Source of the DNA: Karalla daura
Lineage: Eukaryota; Chordata; Actinopteri; Chaetodontiformes; Leiognathidae
DNA: 64,000 nucleotides
Direction of reading: 5' to 3'
Assembly: GCA_029224185.1 (NCBI GenBank)
Contig: JANZKI010000029.1
Coordinates: forward strand, 1,488,001 to 1,552,000
Every line of letters begins with the position of its first letter. The stretch's first letter is position 1. This document shows, in pieces, positions 10,901 to 23,387 of this stretch. The position numbers and the translations under genes are program-made. Under the pieces are notes generated by a model. That model saw nothing but the letters and a program-made list of their open reading frames with translations, ran no database searches and had not been told where the DNA came from.

Positions 10901-11565
10901 ACACAATACAGGCAATTTGCTGTATAGCAGGGGCCAACTGCTGAATCTTGCAGCAAAAGCTTCTCAAATGCATTTTCTCAGTTTCGCGTTCGCAGTTCTA
11001 CAAAAAGGCTCAACTTGGCTGTCGGAACCCACATGACAGGCATTTTGCTGTGCAGTTGTGGCCAACATGATGCATGTGGTAGAAAGAGCTTCTGAAATGC
11101 ATTTTCCTACAGTTTCACGCTCGTAGTTCTGTGAAACGGCCGAAATTGGCGTGGTGAACACAATACAGGCAATTTGCTGTATAGCAGGGGCCAACTGCTG
11201 AATCTTGCAGCAAAAGCTTCTCAAATGCATTTTCTCAGTTTCGCGTTCGCAGTTCTACAAAAAGGCTCAACTTGGCTGTCGGAACCCACATGACAGGCAT
11301 TTTGTTGTGCAGTTGTGGCCAACATGATGCATGTGGTAGAAAGAGCTTCTGAAATGCATTTTCCTACAGTTTCACGCTCGTAGTTCTGTGAAACGGCCGA
11401 AATTGGCGTGGTGAACACAATACAGGCAATTTGCTGTATAGCAGGGGCCAACTGCTGAATCTTGCAGCAAAAGCTTCTCAAATGCATTTTCTCAGTTTCG
11501 CGTTCGCAGTTCTACAAAAAGGCTCAACTTGGCTGTCGGAACCCACATGACAGGCATTTTGCTGT
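7968..11565. repeat. 14-unit block with internal H-M duplication
   Basis: After T and the C haplotype, the H and M units at 8,482-8,995 are followed by one more unit, and then an H (p30C at 9,282) and an M-like unit appear again three units later. The second M-like unit (9,510-9,766) has p150C (9,659) but p191T (9,700) and p257T. It therefore joins an M left part to a p191T-unit right part. This fits a 3-unit insertion by unequal exchange. Confidence 0.85.
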
Positions 11566-13107
11566 GCAGTTGTGGCCAACATGATGCATGTGGTAGAAAG
11601 AGCTTCTGAAATGCATTTTCCTACAGTTTCACGCTCGTAGTTCTGTGAAACGGCCGAAATCGGCGTAGTGAACACAATACAGGCAATTTGCTGTGTAGCA
11701 GGGGCCAACTGCTGCATCTTGCAGCAAAAGCTTCTCAAATGCATTTTCTCAGTTTCGCGTTCGCAGTTCTACAAAAAGGCTCAACTTGGCTGTCGGAACA
11801 CACATGACAGGCATTTTGCTGCGCAGTTGTGGCCAACATGATGCATGTGGTAGAAAGAGCTTCTGACATGCATTTTCCTACAGTTTCACGCTCGTAGTTC
11901 TGTGAAACGGCCGAAATCGGCTTGGTGAACACCATACAGGCAATTTGCTGTATAGTAGGGGCCAACTGCTGAATCTTGCAGCAAAAGCTTCTCAAATGCA
12001 TTTTCTCAGTTTCGCGTTCGCAGTTCTACAAAAAGGCTCAACTTGGCTGTCGGAACCCACATGACAGGCATTTTGCTGTGCAGTTGTGGCCAACATGATG
12101 CATGTGGTCGAAAGAGCTTCTGAAATGCATTTTCCTACAGTTTCACGCTCATAGTTCTGTGAAACGGCCGAAATCGGCGTGGTGAACACAATACAGGCAA
12201 TTTGCTGTATAGCAGGGGCCAACTGCTGAATCTTGCAGCAAAAGCTTCTCAAATGCATTTTCTCAGTTTCGCGTTCGCAGTTCTACAAAAAGGCTCAACT
12301 TGGCTGTCGGAACCCACATGACAGGCATTTTGCTGTGCAGTTGTGGCCAACATGATGCATGTGGTAGAAAGAGCTTCTGAAATGCATTTTCCTACAGTTT
12401 CACGCTCGTAGTTCTGTGAAACGGCCGAAATCGGCGTAGTGAACACAATACAGGCAATTTGCTGTATAGCAGGGGCCAACTGCTGAATCTTGCAGCAAAA
12501 GCTTCTCAAATGCATTTTCTCAGTTTCGCGTTCGCAGTTCTACAAAAAGGCTCAACTTGGCTGTCGGAACCCACATGACAGGCATTTTGCTGTGCAGTTG
12601 TGGCCAACATGATGCATGTGGTAGAAAGAGCTTCTGAAATGCATTTTCCTACAGTTTCACGCTCGTAGTTCTGTGAAACGGCCGAAATTGGCGTGGTGAA
12701 CACAATACAGGCAATTTGCTGTATAGCAGGGGCCAACTGCTGAATCTTGCAGCAAAAGCTTCTCAAATGCATTTTCTCAGTTTCGCGTTCGCAGTTCTAC
12801 AAAAAGGCTCAACTTGGCTGTCGGAACCCACATGACAGGCATTTTGTTGTGCAGTTGTGGCCAACATGATGCATGTGGTAGAAAGAGCTTCTGAAATGCA
12901 TTTTCCTACAGTTTCACGCTCGTAGTTCTGTGAAACGGCCGAAATTGGCGTGGTGAACACAATACAGGCAATTTGCTGTATAGCAGGGGCCAACTGCTGA
13001 ATCTTGCAGCAAAAGCTTCTCAAATGCATTTTCTCAGTTTCGCGTTCGCAGTTCTACAAAAAGGCTCAACTTGGCTGTCGGAACCCACATGACAGGCATT
13101 TTGCTGT
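11566..13107. repeat. Contracted 6-unit block (1,542 bp)
   Basis: T, C haplotype and H are followed by a p102A/p150A unit, a plain unit and a p254T unit before the next T at 13,108. The M and both p191T units of the canonical block are missing, as expected from an in-phase deletion. Confidence 0.85.
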
Positions 13108-16100
13108 GCAGTTGTGGCCAACATGATGCATGTGGTAGAAAGAGCTTCTGAAATGCATTTTCCTACAGTTTCACGCTCGTAGTTCTGTGAAACGGCCGAA
13201 ATCGGCGTAGTGAACACAATACAGGCAATTTGCTGTGTAGCAGGGGCCAACTGCTGCATCTTGCAGCAAAAGCTTCTCAAATGCATTTTCTCAGTTTCGC
13301 GTTCGCAGTTCTACAAAAAGGCTCAACTTGGCTGTCGGAACACACATGACAGGCATTTTGCTGCGCAGTTGTGGCCAACATGATGCATGTGGTAGAAAGA
13401 GCTTCTGACATGCATTTTCCTACAGTTTCACGCTCGTAGTTCTGTGAAACGGCCGAAATCGGCTTGGTGAACACCATACAGGCAATTTGCTGTATAGTAG
13501 GGGCCAACTGCTGAATCTTGCAGCAAAAGCTTCTCAAATGCATTTTCTCAGTTTCGCGTTCGCAGTTCTACAAAAAGGCTCAACTTGGCTGTCGGAACCC
13601 ACATGACAGGCATTTTGCTGTGCAGTTGTGGCCAACATGATGCATGTGGTCGAAAGAGCTTCTGAAATGCATTTTCCTACAGTTTCACGCTCATAGTTCT
13701 GTGAAACGGCCGAAATCGGCGTGGTGAACACAATACAGGCAATTTGCTGTATAGCAGGGGCCAACTGCTGAATCTTGCAGCAAAAGCTTCTCAAATGCAT
13801 TTTCTCAGTTTCGCGTTCGCAGTTCTACAAAAAGGCTCAACTTGGCTGTCGGAACCCACATGACAGGCATTTTGCTGTGCAGTTGTGGCCAACATGATGC
13901 ATGTGGTAGAAAGAGCTTCTGAAATGCATTTTCCTACAGTTTCACGCTCGTAGTTCTGTGAAACGGCCGAAATCGGCGTAGTGAACACAATACAGGCAAT
14001 TTGCTGTATAGCAGGGGCCAACTGCTGAATCTTGCAGCAAAAGCTTCTCAAATGCATTTTCTCAGTTTCGCGTTCGCAGTTCTACAAAAAGGCTCAACTT
14101 GGCTGTCGGAACCCACATGACAGGCATTTTGCTGCGCAGTTGTGGCCAACATGATGCATGTGGTAGAAAGAGCTTCTGAAATGCATTTTCCTACAGTTTC
14201 ACGCTCGTAGTTCTGTGAAACGGCCGAAATCGGCGTAGTGAACACAATACAGGCAATTTGCTGTATAGCAGGGGCCAACTGCTGAATCTTGCAGCAAAAG
14301 CTTCTCAAATGCATTTTCTCAGTTTTGCGTTCGCAGTTCTACAAAAAGGCTCAACTTGGCTGTCGGAACCCACATGACAGGCATTTTGCTGTGCAGTTGT
14401 GGCCAACATGATGCATGTGGTAGAAAGAGCTTCTGAAATGCATTTTCCTACAGTTTCACGCTCGTAGTTCTGTGAAACGGCCGAAATCGGCGTGGTGAAC
14501 ACAATACAGGCAATTTGCTGTATAGCAGGGGCCAACTGCTGAATCTTGCAGCAAAAGCTTCTCAAATGCATTTTCTCAGTTTTGCGTTCGCAGTTCTACA
14601 AAAAGGCTCAACTTGGCTGTCGGAACCCACATGACAGGCATTTTGCTGTGCAGTTGTGGCCAACATGATGCATGTGGTAGAAAGAGCTTCTGAAATGCAT
14701 TTTCCTACAGTTTCACGCTCGTAGTTCTGTGAAACGGCCGAAATCGGCGTAGTGAACACAATACAGGCAATTTGCTGTATAGCAGGGGCCAACTGCTGAA
14801 TCTTGCAGCAAAAGCTTCTCAAATGCATTTTCTCAGTTTCGCGTTCGCAGTTCTACAAAAAGGCTCAACTTGGCTGTCGGAACCCACATGACAGGCATTT
14901 TGCTGTGCAGTTGTGGCCAACATGATGCATGTGGTAGAAAGAGCTTCTGAAATGCATTTTCCTACAGTTTCACGCTCGTAGTTCTGTGAAACGGCCGAAA
15001 TTGGCGTGGTGAACACAATACAGGCAATTTGCTGTATAGCAGGGGCCAACTGCTGAATCTTGCAGCAAAAGCTTCTCAAATGCATTTTCTCAGTTTCGCG
15101 TTCGCAGTTCTACAAAAAGGCTCAACTTGGCTGTCGGAACACACATGACAGGCATTTTGCTGCGCAGTTGTGGCCAACATGATGCATGTGGTAGAAAGAG
15201 CTTCTGACATGCATTTTCCTACAGTTTCACGCTCGTAGTTCTGTGAAACGGCCGAAATCGGCTTGGTGAACACCATACAGGCAATTTGCTGTATAGTAGG
15301 GGCCAACTGCTGAATCTTGCAGCAAAAGCTTCTCAAATGCATTTTCTCAGTTTCGCGTTCGCAGTTCTACAAAAAGGCTCAACTTGGCTGTCGGAACCCA
15401 CATGACAGGCATTTTGCTGTGCAGTTGTGGCCAACATGATGCATGTGGTCGAAAGAGCTTCTGAAATGCATTTTCCTACAGTTTCACGCTCATAGTTCTG
15501 TGAAACGGCCGAAATTGGCGTGGTGAACACAATACAGGCAATTTGCTGTATAGCAGGGGCCAACTGCTGAATCTTGCAGCAAAAGCTTCTCAAATGCATT
15601 TTCTCAGTTTCGCGTTCGCAGTTCTACAAAAAGGCTCAACTTGGCTGTCGGAACCCACATGACAGGCATTTTGCTGTGCAGTTGTGGCCAACATGATGCA
15701 TGTGGTAGAAAGAGCTTCTGAAATGCATTTTCCTACAGTTTCACGCTCGTAGTTCTGTGAAACGGCCGAAATTGGCGTGGTGAACACAATACAGGCAATT
15801 TGCTGTATAGCAGGGGCCAACTGCTGAATCTTGCAGCAAAAGCTTCTCAAATGCATTTTCTCAGTTTCGCGTTCGCAGTTCTACAAAAAGGCTCAACTTG
15901 GCTGTCGGAACCCACATGACAGGCATTTTGCTGTGCAGTTGTGGCCAACATGATGCATGTGGTAGAAAGAGCTTCTGAAATGCATTTTCCTACAGTTTCA
16001 CGCTCGTAGTTCTGTGAAACGGCCGAAATTGGCGTGGTGAACACAATACAGGCAATTTGCTGTATAGCAGGGGCCAACTGCTGAATCTTGCAGCAAAAGC

Positions 16101-17476
16101 TTCTCAAATGCATTTTCTCAGTTTCGCGTTCGCAGTTCTACAAAAAGGCTCAACTTGGCTGTCGGAACCCACATGACAGGCATTTTGCTGTGCAGTTGTG
16201 GCCAACATGATGCATGTGGTAGAAAGAGCTTCTGAAATGCATTTTCCTACAGTTTCACGCTCGTAGTTCTGTGAAACGGCCGAAATTGGCGTGGTGAACA
16301 CAATACAGGCAATTTGCTGTATAGCAGGGGCCAACTGCTGAATCTTGCAGCAAAAGCTTCTCAAATGCATTTTCTCAGTTTCGCGTTCGCAGTTCTACAA
16401 AAAGGCTCAACTTGGCTGTCGGAACCCACATGACAGGCATTTTGCTGTGCAGTTGTGGCCAACATGATGCATGTGGTAGAAAGAGCTTCTGAAATGCATT
16501 TTCCTACAGTTTCACGCTCGTAGTTCTGTGAAACGGCCGAAATCGGCGTAGTGAACACAATACAGGCAATTTGCTGTATAGCAGGGGCCAACTGCTGCAT
16601 CTTGCAGCAAAAGCTTCTCAAATGCATTTTCTCAGTTTCGCGTTCGCAGTTCTACAAAAAGGCTCAACTTGGCTGTCGGAACCCACATGACAGGCATTTT
16701 GCTGCGCAGTTGTGGCCAACATGATGCATGTGGTAGAAAGAGCTTCTGAAATGCATTTTCCTACAGTTTCACGCTTGTAGTTCTGTGAAACGGCCGAAAT
16801 TGGCGTGGTGAACACAATACAGGCAATTTGCTGTATAGCAGGGGCCAACTGCTGAATCTTGCAGCAAAAGCTTCTCAAATGCATTTTCTCAGTTTCGCGT
16901 TCGCAGTTCTACAAAAAGGCTCAACTTGGCTGTCGGAACCCACATGACAGGCATTTTGCTGTGCAGTTGTGGCCAACATGATGCATGTGGTAGAAAGAGC
17001 TTCTGAAATGCATTTTCCTACAGTTTCACGCTCGTAGTTCTGTGAAACGGCCGAAATTGGCGTGGTGAACACAATACAGGCAATTTGCTGTATAGCAGGG
17101 GCCAACTGCTGAATCTTGCAGCAAAAGCTTCTCAAATGCATTTTCTCAGTTTCGCGTTCGCAGTTCTACAAAAAGGCTCAACTTGGCTGTCGGAACCCAC
17201 ATGACAGGCATTTTGTTGTGCAGTTGTGGCCAACATGATGCATGTGGTAGAAAGAGCTTCTGAAATGCATTTTCCTACAGTTTCACGCTTGTAGTTCTGT
17301 GAAACGGCCGAAATTGGCGTGGTGAACACAATACAGGCAATTTGCTGTATAGCAGGGGCCAACTGCTGAATCTTGCAGCAAAAGCTTCTCAAATGCATTT
17401 TCTCAGTTTCGCGTTCGCAGTTCTACAAAAAGGCTCAACTTGGCTGTCGGAACCCACATGACAGGCATTTTGCTGT
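13108..17476. repeat. 17-unit compound block with a second C haplotype and K units
   Basis: A T-C-H part with p191T units is followed by a second C haplotype (p235A at 15,141 to p134T at 15,297) that is not preceded by a T unit. The next H unit (15,421-15,677) is chimeric. Later an M (p150C at 16,598) leads into the K-type series, with p71T at 16,776 and 17,290, before the T at 17,477. The block looks like a fusion of several partial arrangements. Confidence 0.8.
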
Positions 17477-19532
17477 GCAGTTGTGGCCAACATGATGCAT
17501 GTGGTAGAAAGAGCTTCTGAAATGCATTTTCCTACAGTTTCACGCTCGTAGTTCTGTGAAACGGCCGAAATCGGCGTAGTGAACACAATACAGGCAATTT
17601 GCTGTGTAGCAGGGGCCAACTGCTGCATCTTGCAGCAAAAGCTTCTCAAATGCATTTTCTCAGTTTCGCGTTCGCAGTTCTACAAAAAGGCTCAACTTGG
17701 CTGTCGGAACACACATGACAGGCATTTTGCTGCGCAGTTGTGGCCAACATGATGCATGTGGTAGAAAGAGCTTCTGACATGCATTTTCCTACAGTTTCAC
17801 GCTCGTAGTTCTGTGAAACGGCCGAAATCGGCTTGGTGAACACCATACAGGCAATTTGCTGTATAGTAGGGGCCAACTGCTGAATCTTGCAGCAAAAGCT
17901 TCTCAAATGCATTTTCTCAGTTTCGCGTTCGCAGTTCTACAAAAAGGCTCAACTTGGCTGTCGGAACCCACATGACAGGCATTTTGCTGTGCAGTTGTGG
18001 CCAACATGATGCATGTGGTCGAAAGAGCTTCTGAAATGCATTTTCCTACAGTTTCACGCTCATAGTTCTGTGAAACGGCCGAAATCGGCGTGGTGAACAC
18101 AATACAGGCAATTTGCTGTATAGCAGGGGCCAACTGCTGAATCTTGCAGCAAAAGCTTCTCAAATGCATTTTCTCAGTTTCGCGTTCGCAGTTCTACAAA
18201 AAGGCTCAACTTGGCTGTCGGAACCCACATGACAGGCATTTTGCTGTGCAGTTGTGGCCAACATGATGCATGTGGTAGAAAGAGCTTCTGAAATGCATTT
18301 TCCTACAGTTTCACGCTCGTAGTTCTGTGAAACGGCCGAAATCGGCGTAGTGAACACAATACAGGCAATTTGCTGTATAGCAGGGGCCAACTGCTGCATC
18401 TTGCAGCAAAAGCTTCTCAAATGCATTTTCTCAGTTTCGCGTTCGCAGTTCTACAAAAAGGCTCAACTTGGCTGTCGGAACCCACATGACAGGCATTTTG
18501 CTGCGCAGTTGTGGCCAACATGATGCATGTGGTAGAAAGAGCTTTTGAAATGCATTTTCCTACAGTTTCACGCTCGTAGTTCTGTGAAACGGCCGAAATC
18601 GGCGTAGTGAACACAATACAGGCAATTTGCTGTATAGCAGGGGCCAACTGCTGAATCTTGCAGCAAAAGCTTCTCAAATGCATTTTCTCAGTTTTGCGTT
18701 CGCAGTTCTACAAAAAGGCTCAACTTGGCTGTCGGAACCCACATGACAGGCATTTTGCTGTGCAGTTGTGGCCAACATGATGCATGTGGTAGAAAGAGCT
18801 TCTGAAATGCATTTTCCTACAGTTTCACGCTCGTAGTTCTGTGAAACGGCCGAAATCGGCGTAGTGAACACAATACAGGCAATTTGCTGTATAGCAGGGG
18901 CCAACTGCTGAATCTTGCAGCAAAAGCTTCTCAAATGCATTTTCTCAGTTTCGCGTTCGCAGTTCTACAAAAAGGCTCAACTTGGCTGTCGGAACCCACA
19001 TGACAGGCATTTTGCTGTGCAGTTGTGGCCAACATGATGCATGTGGTAGAAAGAGCTTCTGAAATGCATTTTCCTACAGTTTCACGCTCGTAGTTCTGTG
19101 AAACGGCCGAAATTGGCGTGGTGAACACAATACAGGCAATTTGCTGTATAGCAGGGGCCAACTGCTGAATCTTGCAGCAAAAGCTTCTCAAATGCATTTT
19201 CTCAGTTTCGCGTTCGCAGTTCTACAAAAAGGCTCAACTTGGCTGTCGGAACCCACATGACAGGCATTTTGCTGTGCAGTTGTGGCCAACATGATGCATG
19301 TGGTAGAAAGAGCTTCTGAAATGCATTTTCCTACAGTTTCACGCTCGTAGTTCTGTGAAACGGCCGAAATTGGCGTGGTGAACACAATACAGGCAATTTG
19401 CTGTATAGCAGGGGCCAACTGCTGAATCTTGCAGCAAAAGCTTCTCAAATGCATTTTCTCAGTTTCGCGTTCGCAGTTCTACAAAAAGGCTCAACTTGGC
19501 TGTCGGAACCCACATGACAGGCATTTTGCTGT
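17477..19532. repeat. 8-unit block (2,056 bp)
   Basis: T, C haplotype, H, M, one unit with p41T (18,545), one p191T unit pattern and plain units lead to the next T. The rare p41T recurs only at 26,512, exactly 7,967 bp away, tying this block to the 31-unit duplication. Confidence 0.85.
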
Positions 19533-22359
19533 GCAGTTGTGGCCAACATGATGCATGTGGTAGAAAGAGCTTCTGAAATGCATTTTCCTACAGTTTCACG
19601 CTCGTAGTTCTGTGAAACGGCCGAAATCGGCGTAGTGAACACAATACAGGCAATTTGCTGTGTAGCAGGGGCCAACTGCTGCATCTTGCAGCAAAAGCTT
19701 CTCAAATGCATTTTCTCAGTTTCGCGTTCGCAGTTCTACAAAAAGGCTCAACTTGGCTGTCGGAACACACATGACAGGCATTTTGCTGCGCAGTTGTGGC
19801 CAACATGATGCATGTGGTAGAAAGAGCTTCTGACATGCATTTTCCTACAGTTTCACGCTCGTAGTTCTGTGAAACGGCCGAAATCGGCTTGGTGAACACC
19901 ATACAGGCAATTTGCTGTATAGTAGGGGCCAACTGCTGAATCTTGCAGCAAAAGCTTCTCAAATGCATTTTCTCAGTTTCGCGTTCGCAGTTCTACAAAA
20001 AGGCTCAACTTGGCTGTCGGAACCCACATGACAGGCATTTTGCTGTGCAGTTGTGGCCAACATGATGCATGTGGTCGAAAGAGCTTCTGAAATGCATTTT
20101 CCTACAGTTTCACGCTCATAGTTCTGTGAAACGGCCGAAATCGGCGTGGTGAACACAATACAGGCAATTTGCTGTATAGCAGGGGCCAACTGCTGAATCT
20201 TGCAGCAAAAGCTTCTCAAATGCATTTTCTCAGTTTCGCGTTCGCAGTTCTACAAAAAGGCTCAACTTGGCTGTCGGAACCCACATGACAGGCATTTTGC
20301 TGTGCAGTTGTGGCCAACATGATGCATGTGGTAGAAAGAGCTTCTGAAATGCATTTTCCTACAGTTTCACGCTCGTAGTTCTGTGAAACGGCCGAAATCG
20401 GCGTAGTGAACACAATACAGGCAATTTGCTGTATAGCAGGGGCCAACTGCTGCATCTTGCAGCAAAAGCTTCTCAAATGCATTTTCTCAGTTTCGCGTTC
20501 GCAGTTCTACAAAAAGGCTCAACTTGGCTGTCGGAACCCACATGACAGGCATTTTGCTGCGCAGTTGTGGCCAACATGATGCATGTGGTAGAAAGAGCTT
20601 CTGAAATGCATTTTCCTACAGTTTCACGCTCGTAGTTCTGTGAAACGGCCGAAATCGGCGTAGTGAACACAATACAGGCAATTTGCTGTATAGCAGGGGC
20701 CAACTGCTGAATCTTGCAGCAAAAGCTTCTCAAATGCATTTTCTCAGTTTTGCGTTCGCAGTTCTACAAAAAGGCTCAACTTGGCTGTCGGAACCCACAT
20801 GACAGGCATTTTGCTGTGCAGTTGTGGCCAACATGATGCATGTGGTAGAAAGAGCTTCTGAAATGCATTTTCCTACAGTTTCACGCTCGTAGTTCTGTGA
20901 AACGGCCGAAATCGGCGTAGTGAACACAATACAGGCAATTTGCTGTATAGCAGGGGCCAACTGCTGAATCTTGCAGCAAAAGCTTCTCAAATGCATTTTC
21001 TCAGTTTCGCGTTCGCAGTTCTACAAAAAGGCTCAACTTGGCTGTCGGAACCCACATGACAGGCATTTTGCTGTGCAGTTGTGGCCAACATGATGCATGT
21101 GGTAGAAAGAGCTTCTGAAATGCATTTTCCTACAGTTTCACGCTCGTAGTTCTGTGAAACGGCCGAAATTGGCGTGGTGAACACAATACAGGCAATTTGC
21201 TGTATAGCAGGGGCCAACTGCTGAATCTTGCAGCAAAAGCTTCTCAAATGCATTTTCTCAGTTTCGCGTTCGCAGTTCTACAAAAAGGCTCAACTTGGCT
21301 GTCGGAACCCACATGACAGGCATTTTGCTGTGCAGTTGTGGCCAACATGATGCATGTGGTAGAAAGAGCTTCTGAAATGCATTTTCCTACAGTTTCACGC
21401 TCGTAGTTCTGTGAAACGGCCGAAATTGGCGTGGTGAACACAATACAGGCAATTTGCTGTATAGCAGGGGCCAACTGCTGAATCTTGCAGCAAAAGCTTC
21501 TCAAATGCATTTTCTCAGTTTCGCGTTCGCAGTTCTACAAAAAGGCTCAACTTGGCTGTCGGAACCCACATGACAGGCATTTTGCTGTGCAGTTGTGGCC
21601 AACATGATGCATGTGGTAGAAAGAGCTTCTGAAATGCATTTTCCTACAGTTTCACGCTCGTAGTTCTGTGAAACGGCCGAAATTGGCGTGGTGAACACAA
21701 TACAGGCAATTTGCTGTATAGCAGGGGCCAACTGCTGAATCTTGCAGCAAAAGCTTCTCAAATGCATTTTCTCAGTTTCGCGTTCGCAGTTCTACAAAAA
21801 GGCTCAACTTGGCTGTCGGAACCCACATGACAGGCATTTTGCTGTGCAGTTGTGGCCAACATGATGCATGTGGTAGAAAGAGCTTCTGAAATGCATTTTC
21901 CTACAGTTTCACGCTCGTAGTTCTGTGAAACGGCCGAAATTGGCGTGGTGAACACAATACAGGCAATTTGCTGTATAGCAGGGGCCAACTGCTGAATCTT
22001 GCAGCAAAAGCTTCTCAAATGCATTTTCTCAGTTTCGCGTTCGCAGTTCTACAAAAAGGCTCAACTTGGCTGTCGGAACCCACATGACAGGCATTTTGTT
22101 GTGCAGTTGTGGCCAACATGATGCATGTGGTAGAAAGAGCTTCTGAAATGCATTTTCCTACAGTTTCACGCTCGTAGTTCTGTGAAACGGCCGAAATTGG
22201 CGTGGTGAACACAATACAGGCAATTTGCTGTATAGCAGGGGCCAACTGCTGAATCTTGCAGCAAAAGCTTCTCAAATGCATTTTCTCAGTTTCGCGTTCG
22301 CAGTTCTACAAAAAGGCTCAACTTGGCTGTCGGAACCCACATGACAGGCATTTTGCTGT
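19533..22359. repeat. 11-unit block, copy 1 (2,827 bp)
   Basis: The arrangement is canonical but has one p191T unit fewer. It is duplicated 7,967 bp downstream at 27,500-30,326. Confidence 0.85.
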
Positions 22360-23387
22360 GCAGTTGTGGCCAACATGATGCATGTGGTAGAAAGAGCTTC
22401 TGAAATGCATTTTCCTACAGTTTCACGCTCGTAGTTCTGTGAAACGGCCGAAATCGGCGTAGTGAACACAATACAGGCAATTTGCTGTGTAGCAGGGGCC
22501 AACTGCTGCATCTTGCAGCAAAAGCTTCTCAAATGCATTTTCTCAGTTTCGCGTTCGCAGTTCTCCAAAAAGGCTCAACTTGGCTGTCGGAACACACATG
22601 ACAGGCATTTTGCTGCGCAGTTGTGGCCAACATGATGCATGTGGTAGAAAGAGCTTCTGACATGCATTTTCCTACAGTTTCACGCTCGTAGTTCTGTGAA
22701 ACGGCCGAAATCGGCTTGGTGAACACCATACAGGCAATTTGCTGTATAGTAGGGGCCAACTGCTGAATCTTGCAGCAAAAGCTTCTCAAATGCATTTTCT
22801 CAGTTTCGCGTTCGCAGTTCTACAAAAAGGCTCAACTTGGCTGTCGGAACCCACATGACAGGCATTTTGCTGTGCAGTTGTGGCCAACATGATGCATGTG
22901 GTAGAAAGAGCTTCTGAAATGCATTTTCCTACAGTTTCACGCTCGTAGTTCTGTGAAACGGCCGAAATTGGCGTGGTGAACACAATACAGGCAATTTGCT
23001 GTATAGCAGGGGCCAACTGCTGAATCTTGCAGCAAAAGCTTCTCAAATGCATTTTCTCAGTTTCGCGTTCGCAGTTCTACAAAAAGGCTCAACTTGGCTG
23101 TCGGAACCCACATGACAGGCATTTTGTTGTGCAGTTGTGGCCAACATGATGCATGTGGTAGAAAGAGCTTCTGAAATGCATTTTCCTACAGTTTCACGCT
23201 CGTAGTTCTGTGAAACGGCCGAAATTGGCGTGGTGAACACAATACAGGCAATTTGCTGTATAGCAGGGGCCAACTGCTGAATCTTGCAGCAAAAGCTTCT
23301 CAAATGCATTTTCTCAGTTTCGCGTTCGCAGTTCTACAAAAAGGCTCAACTTGGCTGTCGGAACCCACATGACAGGCATTTTGCTGT
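22360..23387. repeat. 4-unit minimal block, copy 1 (1,028 bp), with p206C
   Basis: The block is T, C haplotype, plain unit and p254T unit, then T again. Both this T unit and the next carry the rare p206 A-to-C (22,565 and 23,593). The H, M and p191T units are absent, a large in-phase deletion relative to the 12-unit form. Confidence 0.85.
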
